Source: Flavobacteriales bacterium (GTDB taxonomy: Bacteria > Bacteroidota > Bacteroidia > Flavobacteriales_D > Crocinitomicaceae). Taken from it: DNA of 9,279 nucleotides. The stretch is from NCBI GenBank assembly GCA_947476515.1, contig CANJQZ010000061.1, positions 1-9,279 of the forward strand. The letters are read 5' to 3'. Under the pieces are notes generated by a model. The model ran no database searches and was not told the DNA's origin. It saw nothing but the letters and a program-made list of their open reading frames with translations. Position 1 is the stretch's first letter, and each line of letters starts with the position of its first letter. Shown here piece after piece: positions 1-6,344 of this stretch. A program made the translations under genes and the position numbers.

Positions 1-1526
1 ATAGATTCATGACTTACGGTCAGGGAAAATATGATGTTTGGGGAGGCGCATGGCAACAATTAAGTGATTTCATAAGTGTGATTCCATCGGTAAGTCAATA
101 CCCACCTATTCAGTTTTACCAAGCACCAGATTCCTTGCAATCCATTGTTTCTTCCTGGAATTGTTCGGAACAAGTAATTTCTGTTGGTAATTTCAGAAAT
201 CGCAAGGGATATATTGACAAGAACAATACCTATTACCTTTCAAGTTCGACTACTCCTGTTGGAAAATTGTCTGAAAACAGTAGTAAAGGTCCAACTAGAC
301 ATGGCGTTATCAAACCAGACATTGCTGCCAGTGGAGATTTATCATTGACCGCTGGACCTTTATGGTATCTATCCAACCCTGCCAATAATAGTTCCATTGA
401 TCAGGGTGCTTTTCATGTTAGAAATGGAGGAACATCCATGGCGGCACCAGTTATTTCTGGAATTGCTGGACTTTATCTTGAAAAATGTAAGTTGGCTAAC
501 TGGCAAAGTTTTAAACAAGATTTGATTGCAACTGCAGCAGCAGATAACTATACAGGAACGCTTCCAAACTTTGGTTACGGATATGGAAAAGCGGATGCTC
601 ATGCCCTCTTGCTCTCAAAAAATGCTGCAATTACTTTTACAGGTCCCGCAGGAATTTGCCTTGGTTCAACCGCCACAATTGGATTTACGACAAACGCAAT
701 GATCAACTCCATCTTGTGGTCTAATGGAGCTCAAAGTCCAACAATAAATACGGCGATAAGTGGAACTTACCAAGTAAAAATTACCGATATGCAAGGTTGC
801 GTCACACGATCTCCTTTGCATGTTCTCAATCTTTACCCACTTCCCTTTGTTGATGCTGGAAACAATTACATCACCTGCCCGGGGATTCCAATCACCTTGA
901 CGGGTTCTGGTACTGCTACTCAATATATTTGGGAAGGAAACATACAGAACAACCAAGCATTCACTCCCACTGGAAGCGCAGTATATCATGTGACAGGAAT
1001 TAATCAATATAATTGTCAGGCTATTGATTCAATTACCGTTAATCTTTTCGGAAGCATAGCCATGGATTATACAGAAACGAACATCAATATACCTTCCAAT
1101 TACAATCCATTCAATCTAACATTAGGATCTCCACTTGGCGGAGTTTACAGCGGAATCGGAGTTATTGGAACTTCCTTTCATCCGAGTTTAGCAGGTCTTG
1201 GAACGCATACTATTTATTACACTGTAATTGATGCCAATGGATGTTCACAAAGCGATTCCTCTTTGATTACCGTTTATAGTGGACTTGGATTAGAAGAAGA
1301 ATCTATAGCATGGAATCTATTTCCAAATCCCTCCAGTGATGCCGTGACCATTGAATGTCCGGAGCAATTATTTGGTGAGATCCTTCAAATATATGATACA
1401 CAAGGGAGATTAATTACAAGCCAAAAAATCAGTGATTACCAAACCGGCATTACCTGTTCTTCATGGTCGAGTGGAAATTATTTAATTAAAATAGGAGCCA
1501 AAGTGAAGCGTTTGGTACTCGACTGA
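1..1526 (+). CDS. Subtilisin-like (S8) secreted protease with T9SS sorting domain, 5'-truncated
   Basis: The reading frame is open to the left edge, so the N-terminus (signal peptide, pro-region, catalytic Asp and His) lies outside the window. Counting from the ATG at 9, residues 88-109 match the 'SS-GP-KPDIAA-G' block of subtilases. Residues 141-147 are GTSMAAP, which carries the catalytic serine (Ser143). Residues about 206-275, 276-346 and 350-423 look like three Ig-like/PKD-type beta modules, with 'WSNG', 'SGTYQVKITD' and 'DANGCSQS' signatures common in Bacteroidota surface proteins. The last 75 residues (LFPNPSSDAVTIE, then 'YDTQGRLI' and 'SGNYLIKI') form a type A T9SS C-terminal sorting domain. 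The protein is therefore probably exported through the outer membrane and attached to the surface or released. Its substrate is unknown. It ends 6 nt from the convergent dehydrogenase gene. The assignment is firm, but activity cannot be judged without the Asp and His residues. Confidence 0.93.
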   Translation, partial: RFMTYGQGKYDVWGGAWQQLSDFISVIPSVSQYPPIQFYQAPDSLQSIVSSWNCSEQVISVGNFRNRKGYIDKNNTYYLSSSTTPVGKLSENSSKGPTRHGVIKPDIAASGDLSLTAGPLWYLSNPANNSSIDQGAFHVRNGGTSMAAPVISGIAGLYLEKCKLANWQSFKQDLIATAAADNYTGTLPNFGYGYGKADAHALLLSKNAAITFTGPAGICLGSTATIGFTTNAMINSILWSNGAQSPTINTAISGTYQVKITDMQGCVTRSPLHVLNLYPLPFVDAGNNYITCPGIPITLTGSGTATQYIWEGNIQNNQAFTPTGSAVYHVTGINQYNCQAIDSITVNLFGSIAMDYTETNINIPSNYNPFNLTLGSPLGGVYSGIGVIGTSFHPSLAGLGTHTIYYTVIDANGCSQSDSSLITVYSGLGLEEESIAWNLFPNPSSDAVTIECPEQLFGEILQIYDTQGRLITSQKISDYQTGITCSSWSSGNYLIKIGAKVKRLVLD

Positions 1527-1532
1527 GCACTA

Positions 1533-2243
1533 TTATAAGATTCCACCATTAATCGAAAGCGTTTGTCCTGTGATATAAGAACCACTGTCTTTAAGGAGCA
1601 GATCAATTAAAGCAACAATTCCTTGCGGATCACCTAAAGTATGAGAAGGAACTTGATCCTTTATGGAAACAATCATATCATCAGAAATCTCTCTAATCAT
1701 ACCACTATTCATATAACCAGGAGCAATAGCATTAACAGTTATACCACTTGCGCCTAATTCAACAGCCATCGTTTTGCTTAAGCCAATGAGCGCACTTTTA
1801 CTTGCTGAATACGCACTTGTACCCACGACACCTTTTTGCGCAACAATAGAAGAAAAGAAAATGATTCTCCCCCATTTATGAAGTCGCATATTTGGAATAT
1901 ATAATTGAGAAAGATAAAAAGGCGCGAAATAATTTATTTTATTAACCCTATCGAATTCCTTTGGTGGAATTTTCCAGGACATACCTGAGCTTGCGATACC
2001 TGCTGCGTGGATCAAAACATCCGCATTAGGAAAAATATTGAATATAGTTTCATAAGCATCATCTTCTGATAAATCCGCTTTAATAAGAAGTGTTTGATTT
2101 GGATATTGAGCTGACAAGACCTTTAATTTATCTTCCTTTGAATGATATAGCAATCCCAGAAAATGACCTTGATCTAAAAGATTTTTTGCAATCAATATTC
2201 CTAATCCGCCAGAAGCACCTGTAAGTAAGATTCTTTTATGCAT
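1533..2243 (-). CDS. FabG-like short-chain dehydrogenase/reductase (SDR)
   Basis: A complete 236-residue classical SDR, the usual length for the family. It has the Rossmann motif TGASGGLG (residues 8-15), an 'IHAAG' version of the NNAG motif (78-82), Asn103 of the catalytic tetrad, Ser132, and YSASK with Tyr145 and Lys149. The 'ITVNAIAPGYMNSGM' segment (168-182) and the terminal 'TGQTLSINGG' are typical of 3-oxoacyl-ACP reductase relatives. The end of strand beta-2 (His34-Ser35-Lys36) has no acidic residue, which suggests NADPH preference. The ATG at 2243 overlaps the stop of the preceding acyltransferase gene by 8 nt, so translation is probably coupled. It is the last gene of the four-gene minus-strand run. 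The substrate could be a beta-ketoacyl thioester or a sugar. Sequence alone does not decide this, and I would not call it the housekeeping fabG because no other fatty-acid synthesis genes are nearby. Confidence 0.93.
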   Translation of the reverse strand: MHKRILLTGASGGLGILIAKNLLDQGHFLGLLYHSKEDKLKVLSAQYPNQTLLIKADLSEDDAYETIFNIFPNADVLIHAAGIASSGMSWKIPPKEFDRVNKINYFAPFYLSQLYIPNMRLHKWGRIIFFSSIVAQKGVVGTSAYSASKSALIGLSKTMAVELGASGITVNAIAPGYMNSGMIREISDDMIVSIKDQVPSHTLGDPQGIVALIDLLLKDSGSYITGQTLSINGGIL

Positions 2244-3156
2244 TTAAATTATATTTTCTTTTTGCCCAAGAATTGAGTGGCCAAGGCAAACGATTAGAGA
2301 ACAAAAGTAAATAATTCACATCATGCGCACCGAACTTTCTATTAAATTCTGACAATCCAGGATCATCACTTCCCCCGAAATCAAAGAATGAATCATTTTG
2401 GGCAAAAAATTTAATGGCAAAATCATGAACTGAAGCCATTGCCCCAATTGATTTTCCATGAACATTAACAGCGCCTTTGAGATACAAAACTTGATTGCCA
2501 TGCACGAAATAAAAGGCAGATGCAATTAAATTCGTTCCATCATACGCAGCAAATTGGTGTGCCTTACCATTTTTAAACCCAAACTCCATTAAATTTAGAA
2601 TAACAGCATATTCCTCAGAGCCTAAATGTTTAAACTCGTTCCCTTTTTCTTGCTTGAACAAATCAATCAATGCTTGAGGATCGTTTATTTCTTTAAGTTC
2701 AATATCAGTTGAACTGAATTTCTTTAATTGTCGTTTAAGATTGGTTGAATATTCCTTTTGTTGCGTCTGATAATCTGCAAATAATTCAAGGACTTGATGT
2801 TTTTTCTCCTTACTTTCATAACAGAGTAAATTTGAATTTTTATTTGCCCCTAACAGAATAAAATTACATTTATTCAATTCACTTTCTAAGGCCCTACAAA
2901 CGATTTTACTTCGATTTCCTATCAGATTAAATTCTCTTGTAAAAATGGGTTGAATCATTCTTTTAAATCCTATATTTTTCTTTTGAGTCAAAGGAAAAAT
3001 AGCCTCATAATCTCCATAAACAAAACCATACCATGCAGGAAAAACAGCATCTAAATACCAGGAAAAATGAAAAAACATTCCGCGTTCATTTGAACAAGAG
3101 ACTAAAGCATCCCATCTTTCACGATCTATGGTTTGATTGGGAATAATTTTAATCAT
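2236..3156 (-). CDS. FemAB/GNAT-like acyltransferase
   Basis: A complete 306-residue cytoplasmic protein with no signal peptide or membrane segment. The C-terminal half resembles the GNAT fold of FemAB-related and 'Acetyltransf_6' proteins: a 'YSTNLKRQLKK' segment (136-146), a core strand region 'HQFAAYDGTNLIASAFYFVHG' in two pieces (200-220), and the diagnostic 'FDFGGSDDPGLSEFNRKFGA' block (258-277). Relatives transfer amino-acyl or acyl groups in peptidoglycan interpeptide or exopolysaccharide synthesis, and FemAB-like genes are known beside polysaccharide deacetylases in exosortase-linked exopolysaccharide loci. The ATG at 3156 overlaps the deacetylase stop by 4 nt (ATGA), and the 3' end overlaps the dehydrogenase by 8 nt. 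I infer that it adds an acyl or amino-acyl group to the same glycan or precursor the neighbours act on. The donor and acceptor are unknown. Confidence 0.82.
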   Translation of the reverse strand: MIKIIPNQTIDRERWDALVSCSNERGMFFHFSWYLDAVFPAWYGFVYGDYEAIFPLTQKKNIGFKRMIQPIFTREFNLIGNRSKIVCRALESELNKCNFILLGANKNSNLLCYESKEKKHQVLELFADYQTQQKEYSTNLKRQLKKFSSTDIELKEINDPQALIDLFKQEKGNEFKHLGSEEYAVILNLMEFGFKNGKAHQFAAYDGTNLIASAFYFVHGNQVLYLKGAVNVHGKSIGAMASVHDFAIKFFAQNDSFFDFGGSDDPGLSEFNRKFGAHDVNYLLLFSNRLPWPLNSWAKRKYNLNA

Positions 3157-4124
3157 TTCAAGGAGCTTAAAGTTACAAATTCCACTTCGCCCTTATATTT
3201 TTCCATAAATAAATCCAAAGACTTAAGAGAGAAATTAGTGCATGCTTTTGGGTGACCAATCACAACAAGATGTTCATGTCCAAGATGTTTGGCTTTTTCC
3301 ATTGCTGATTCTACTTTAGTAATAAAATAGCCATCAGCATTAACAGAAAGTGTATTGTATTGTGTCAATAATTTTTTCTTACTACCACCACCTGCAGCTG
3401 GAACACCATCGCCCATTCCTTTATGATCTTTTGGATTCAATCTTCCGAGAATAAAAAGGCGCCAGAAAAACAAAGGAGAATATCTGAAAGAAGCAATAGG
3501 TATCTCAAGGAAATGTCCTTTACTGTTTTCAACAAGTACATCGTCAACAAAAGAATATTTATCTTTCATAGGAGCATCAGTAAAATCGTAATTGTATGGA
3601 GTCCTTGTGTTTTTACCTCCTTTAAATACAGAAGAATCAATTACTATTCCAACTTCATTAAAAGCATCCTTTAAGGGCTCAAATGGTTGCACACACCAGC
3701 CACCAGCTCTATACGAAGTGACTTTTCCATTCACTAAACCTTGGATTCTTTTATGGTACTTATGAATTATTTCCCGAGCGATTTCTTGCTTGAAATCACT
3801 TAACTTATATCGTTTTAGATCATGTTGCCACGCACCATTACTATGAATAGAATCCTCCCAATGCGGATGAATATGCAAACCTGTTTCATGTCCAGCTTCA
3901 TCCCAAACCTTAATTTGATATTCCACCTTTTCCAATTCTTCGGCACACGAAGATTCAGAGGCAGCATGCAATAAATACCCAGCGTCTGGAAAAAAGGTGA
4001 AAGAAGCTTGATGTTTTTTGGCGATTTCCAATAAACGATTCGTTGGATGGAGCATACACGCGGAAACAGTCCCCGAATGCACTCCGAAAAACAATTCATA
4101 ATCCCAAGTGAAGGCTATTTTCAA
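3153..4124 (-). CDS. NodB/CE4-like polysaccharide deacetylase
   Basis: A 323-residue protein without a signal peptide, so probably cytoplasmic. Its motifs fit a divergent carbohydrate esterase 4 enzyme: TWDYELFFG near the N-terminus (6-14, Asp8 in the place of the first NodB Asp), a metal-binding GLHIHPHW (82-89), YRAGGW (138-143), LEIPI (206-210) and VVIGHPKA (287-294, candidate catalytic-base His291). The TWDYE/HIHPHW pattern is like deacetylases found in lipopolysaccharide O-antigen loci (WalW/WbmS type) rather than secreted chitin or peptidoglycan deacetylases. Translation starts at TTG. No in-frame ATG lies between the upstream stop (4161-4163) and motif 1, and a GGAG Shine-Dalgarno sits 7 nt before it. 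The start overlaps the acyltransferase stop (TTGA). The likely role is removing an N-acyl group from an amino sugar or lipid-linked glycan precursor. Confidence 0.88.
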   Translation of the reverse strand: MKIAFTWDYELFFGVHSGTVSACMLHPTNRLLEIAKKHQASFTFFPDAGYLLHAASESSCAEELEKVEYQIKVWDEAGHETGLHIHPHWEDSIHSNGAWQHDLKRYKLSDFKQEIAREIIHKYHKRIQGLVNGKVTSYRAGGWCVQPFEPLKDAFNEVGIVIDSSVFKGGKNTRTPYNYDFTDAPMKDKYSFVDDVLVENSKGHFLEIPIASFRYSPLFFWRLFILGRLNPKDHKGMGDGVPAAGGGSKKKLLTQYNTLSVNADGYFITKVESAMEKAKHLGHEHLVVIGHPKACTNFSLKSLDLFMEKYKGEVEFVTLSSLK

Positions 4125-5023
4125 AGTTCTTCTCCATTTGGGGTATACATAGTAACCCGATTATTAATAAAAGCATCTTGCATAAACGAAAACATTTTAT
4201 CTCCATCAAATAATAAGCTTGAAGCTGAACCTATGGTTATTTCTCTCGCCACATTTGCTTGCAAAAATAATGGAATTAAAGCATCACATTTCCTTCTTCT
4301 CGAAAAATCAGGATTGTGTACCATAGTTGTAATCGTATGAACTTGGTTATTTATATCTATAACTTTTAAACTAAAAGACTTTGAATGATACACAGGATAA
4401 GGAAAGTCAAGAGCATCTTCCAATGTATGTAAATTAGTTCCTGCATTATCAAGACTTACTCCCAAATATAGAATTTTACCTTTCAGTTCATATAAACGCC
4501 TGAAGGGAGAATCAGCATTATAAGGTGTTAATTGATTAAAATGTCCCTTTGTTAGAAAATCAGCATCAGGACCAAATGCACAAACAGGTTCTGTAGGATG
4601 CAATGATCTTAATACACCAGGCATTGTACGAAAAACTTCAGAAATCGCACCCATTTTCGACGGCGTATTTCTTACATCAAAAACTGGATCTTGGGACACA
4701 TATTCCAATTGAAGTCCAGAGACAGGAGAAGACGGCATCAATAAATTTCCTTTTGGACCAAGTACCGACAATAAAGCATTTACTACAGTAAGCGCACCAC
4801 CTTGAACGGGACCTATTTTACTTAAACTAGCATGAACCAATAAGGTAGCGCCTTCTTCAATTCCGCAAGCTCTTAATTGATCTTCGATTTGACTTTGGGA
4901 TAAGCCCAAACCTTCCATTTCTGCTTTTAGAAGACTATTTCTTTTTCTGTACTTTTTAAAGCCTCTAAAAATTTCAATAATAAATTTCGGTGTACTCTTC
5001 CGGATAATATTTCGCATGGCCAT
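4121..5023 (-). CDS. AAC(3)-family (Antibiotic_NAT-like) acyl-CoA N-acyltransferase
   Basis: A complete 300-residue protein, slightly longer than the usual 260-280 because of a basic N-terminal extension of about 45 residues. Family hallmarks are present: LLVHASLSKIG (61-71), 'GNLLMPS' (92-98), 'RSLHPTEPVCAFG' (139-151, His142), 'LYLGVSLDNAGTNLHTLED' (185-203, with His199 and Glu202 at the HxxE position) and a charged 'FSRRRKCD' stretch (240-247). Members acetylate amino groups using acyl-CoA. Some are aminoglycoside 3-N-acetyltransferases, but many sit in surface-polysaccharide or natural-product loci and act on amino sugars or other amines. Here it heads an operon with a deacetylase, so a sugar-modifying role is more likely than drug resistance. 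The start is ATG at 5023; a second ATG at 5017 is possible. The stop overlaps the next gene by 4 nt. Confidence 0.88.
   Translation of the reverse strand: MAMRNIIRKSTPKFIIEIFRGFKKYRKRNSLLKAEMEGLGLSQSQIEDQLRACGIEEGATLLVHASLSKIGPVQGGALTVVNALLSVLGPKGNLLMPSSPVSGLQLEYVSQDPVFDVRNTPSKMGAISEVFRTMPGVLRSLHPTEPVCAFGPDADFLTKGHFNQLTPYNADSPFRRLYELKGKILYLGVSLDNAGTNLHTLEDALDFPYPVYHSKSFSLKVIDINNQVHTITTMVHNPDFSRRRKCDALIPLFLQANVAREITIGSASSLLFDGDKMFSFMQDAFINNRVTMYTPNGEEL
4129..4135 (-). promoter_or_regulatory. Shine-Dalgarno (GGAGAAG) for the deacetylase TTG start
   Basis: On the minus strand GGAGAAG lies within the last codons of the upstream acyltransferase gene. The GGAG core ends 7 nt before the TTG at 4124. 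Most other starts in this window lack such a site, as is usual in Bacteroidota, so its presence at a non-ATG start supports that start and suggests reinitiation by ribosomes finishing the upstream gene. Confidence 0.6.
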
Positions 5024-5081
5024 CGATGAACGGGAAAGTTAGTTATTTGTTGCGGAATAAAAAGATAAATAATCGAATGAA

Positions 5082-5741
5082 TTACTCATCTTTTAAACAC
5101 CTAATTGAAAACCCATGTGCCTTATTGGTACTGTACCTTAATAAACTCGGATGGTAATAATTTGTTTTTCGAAACCAAGCATCTGTGACATCTCCTTCAG
5201 TGGCACTCCACCAAACCGCACAAGTTCCTTCATTACAATAATTAGCTGAACCAATAAATCTAACACCAGAAGGATGCGCTTGAAATCTCAAAGTATCGGA
5301 ACCATTTCCTTTTAAATTCCACCCTGTTTTACTTTTAATTTGACTTCCCGCGATCAAATCTCCACCCAAAAAAGTACTTAGGATTGTCCACTCAGTATCA
5401 GAAGGAACATGCCAACCTACTGGACAGACATTACCATTATCAATAACATACCAATTGTACAAGACACCAAAGCTGGTAGCATTTTCTTTTTTATTTTGAT
5501 AAAAACTATATCCAGGAGAAGATAAATTGGACCATGCTGCATTTTCAGAAATAAAAGGAATTATTTCTCCATTGTTGAACCTCGTTACTTGCAAATTTTT
5601 ATCTAACCATATTTGATTCCCAATGGCAATTTGATGGTAGAAATTTCCATCAACATCCTTTATTTTTTCATCTAATACCTTTTGACAAATAATAAAATGA
5701 GTTAAAAACAATGCGCTTGAAAACAATATGAATCTTAACAT
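5082..5741 (-). CDS. Secreted FISUMP-domain protein
   Basis: A 219-residue exported protein. Residues 1-20 form a signal peptide (a hydrophobic stretch ending 'FIICQ'). The Cys does not fit a good lipobox, so signal peptidase I cleavage seems more likely. From residue 28 on it matches the FISUMP domain (Fibrobacter succinogenes major paralogous domain): 'DVDGNFYHQIAIGNQIWLDKNL' in two halves (29-50), 'FGVLYNWYVI' (91-100), 'CPVGWHVPSDTEWTIL' (106-121), 'WWSATEGD' (177-184) and the terminal 'GFSIRCLKD' (210-218). Several cysteines probably form disulfides outside the cytoplasm. The family is abundant in Bacteroidota and Fibrobacteres as secreted or surface proteins, but its biochemical role is not established. 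It lies 58 bp upstream of the acyltransferase operon on the same strand with no visible terminator between, so partial co-transcription is possible. Confidence 0.92.
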   Translation of the reverse strand: MLRFILFSSALFLTHFIICQKVLDEKIKDVDGNFYHQIAIGNQIWLDKNLQVTRFNNGEIIPFISENAAWSNLSSPGYSFYQNKKENATSFGVLYNWYVIDNGNVCPVGWHVPSDTEWTILSTFLGGDLIAGSQIKSKTGWNLKGNGSDTLRFQAHPSGVRFIGSANYCNEGTCAVWWSATEGDVTDAWFRKTNYYHPSLLRYSTNKAHGFSIRCLKDE

Positions 5742-5758
5742 TTTATATAATTTAAGGT

Positions 5759-5791
5759 CAAATGTAATTAACTCGAAATAAATAGAGACAA
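5759..5791 (-). promoter_or_regulatory. Candidate Bacteroidota-type promoter for the FISUMP gene
   Basis: On the minus strand TACATTTG (5766-5759) fits the TAnnTTTG -7 element of Bacteroidota. A TTG (5791-5789) lies 22 nt further upstream, close to the usual 19-21 nt spacing of the -33 element. Transcription would start within about 15 nt of the ATG at 5741, giving a very short leader. AT-rich DNA makes chance matches common. Confidence 0.35.
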
Positions 5792-5841
5792 CCCTAAATA
5801 GATTATTGCGTTAAAAGCATGTAATCAATAGAAAACTCTTT

Positions 5842-5849
5842 TATATTTG
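5842..5849 (+). promoter_or_regulatory. Candidate -7 promoter element for the small exported protein gene
   Basis: TATATTTG matches the Bacteroidota TAnnTTTG -7 consensus exactly and lies 63 nt before the ATG at 5913, in the 171-bp divergent intergenic region. No clear TTTG -33 element is seen at the expected distance, so this is a tentative call. Confidence 0.35.
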
Positions 5850-5912
5850 CAGGACTAAAGATTATATTGGTTAAATTTATAATATTAGAATTACAACATA
5901 ATTAATTAAACT

Positions 5913-6299
5913 ATGAAAGCAATTAAATTAACAGTACTAGGATTCAGCATGATGTGTGGCTTCGCATTTGGACAAGTAAAAACTCCAGAAGTTCAAGCAC
6001 AAGAGCAGACTCAAAAAATGAAAGTTGAATTAGGATTGACTGCAGAGCAAGAATCTAACGCATACGAAATCAATTATGGAATTATTATTAAAAATAAATC
6101 TATGTTTGAGTCTACCTATACTCAAGAGGTGAAAAATGAAGCTATAGAGCAAAATAATTCTAGACGCATTGAAATGTTTAAACAAGTCCTTAATGCTGAG
6201 CAATTTGCTAAATTTGAAAAGGACGCTTCATCACAAAAGAAATTAAATAATATCATCAAAACCGAAATTGATGATCAGATAAAACAAGATAAAAATTAA
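5913..6299 (+). CDS. Small exported LTxxQ-like (Spy/CpxP-like) helical protein
   Basis: A 128-residue protein with a clear signal peptide: basic MKAIK, then a hydrophobic stretch ending 'GFAFGQ', probable cleavage after Gly20. The mature part is highly charged and predicted mainly helical, rich in Glu, Gln, Lys and Asn. It carries two spaced motifs, 'LGLTAEQ' (40-46) and 'VLNAEQFAKFEK' (92-103), that resemble the LTxxQ repeats of periplasmic Spy/CpxP-type proteins; many short Bacteroidota proteins share this pattern. A chaperone or stress-sensing role is only an analogy. The ATG follows an A/T-rich leader without Shine-Dalgarno. It is divergent from FISUMP and closed by its own strong terminator, so it is probably a monocistronic, well-expressed gene. 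Confidence 0.8.
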   Translation: MKAIKLTVLGFSMMCGFAFGQVKTPEVQAQEQTQKMKVELGLTAEQESNAYEINYGIIIKNKSMFESTYTQEVKNEAIEQNNSRRIEMFKQVLNAEQFAKFEKDASSQKKLNNIIKTEIDDQIKQDKN

Positions 6300-6302
6300 T
6301 TT

Positions 6303-6329
6303 AAAAGTCCCTAACGGGACTTTTTTTTT
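6303..6329 (+). terminator. Intrinsic terminator after the small exported protein gene
   Basis: AAAAGTCCC (6303-6311) and GGGACTTTT (6316-6324) form a perfect 9-bp stem around the loop TAAC, followed by an uninterrupted T run ending at 6329. It starts 4 nt after the stop codon of the upstream gene and should end that transcript efficiently. Confidence 0.95.
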
Positions 6330-6344
6330 GACTAAGTTTAGGGC

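Noticed and set aside
369..1007. Open frames on the minus strand (369-602 and 666-1007)
   Set aside because: They lie opposite the subtilase gene, whose protease and sorting-domain motifs are clear; their translations show no domain or signal peptide.
3423..4340. Open frames overlapping the deacetylase and acyltransferase (3423-3674 +, 3815-4099 -, 4047-4340 +)
   Set aside because: They are in other frames of strongly supported genes and encode no recognisable motifs.
4603..4791. Plus-strand open frame of 62 codons, and a similar minus-strand one at 2316-2525
   Set aside because: Both are nested within well-supported genes, with no independent evidence.
4121..5023. Antibiotic-resistance gene (aminoglycoside 3-N-acetyltransferase)
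   Set aside because: Family membership fits, but the operon context with a polysaccharide deacetylase and FemAB-like enzyme and the lack of any mobile element favour a biosynthetic role.
5682..5741. FISUMP protein as a lipoprotein
   Set aside because: The only Cys in the signal region follows 'FII', a poor lipobox; ordinary signal peptide cleavage fits better.
5863..5870. TATATTGG as a second -7 promoter element
   Set aside because: It has one mismatch to TAnnTTTG and no -33 partner; the element at 5842-5849 is an exact match.
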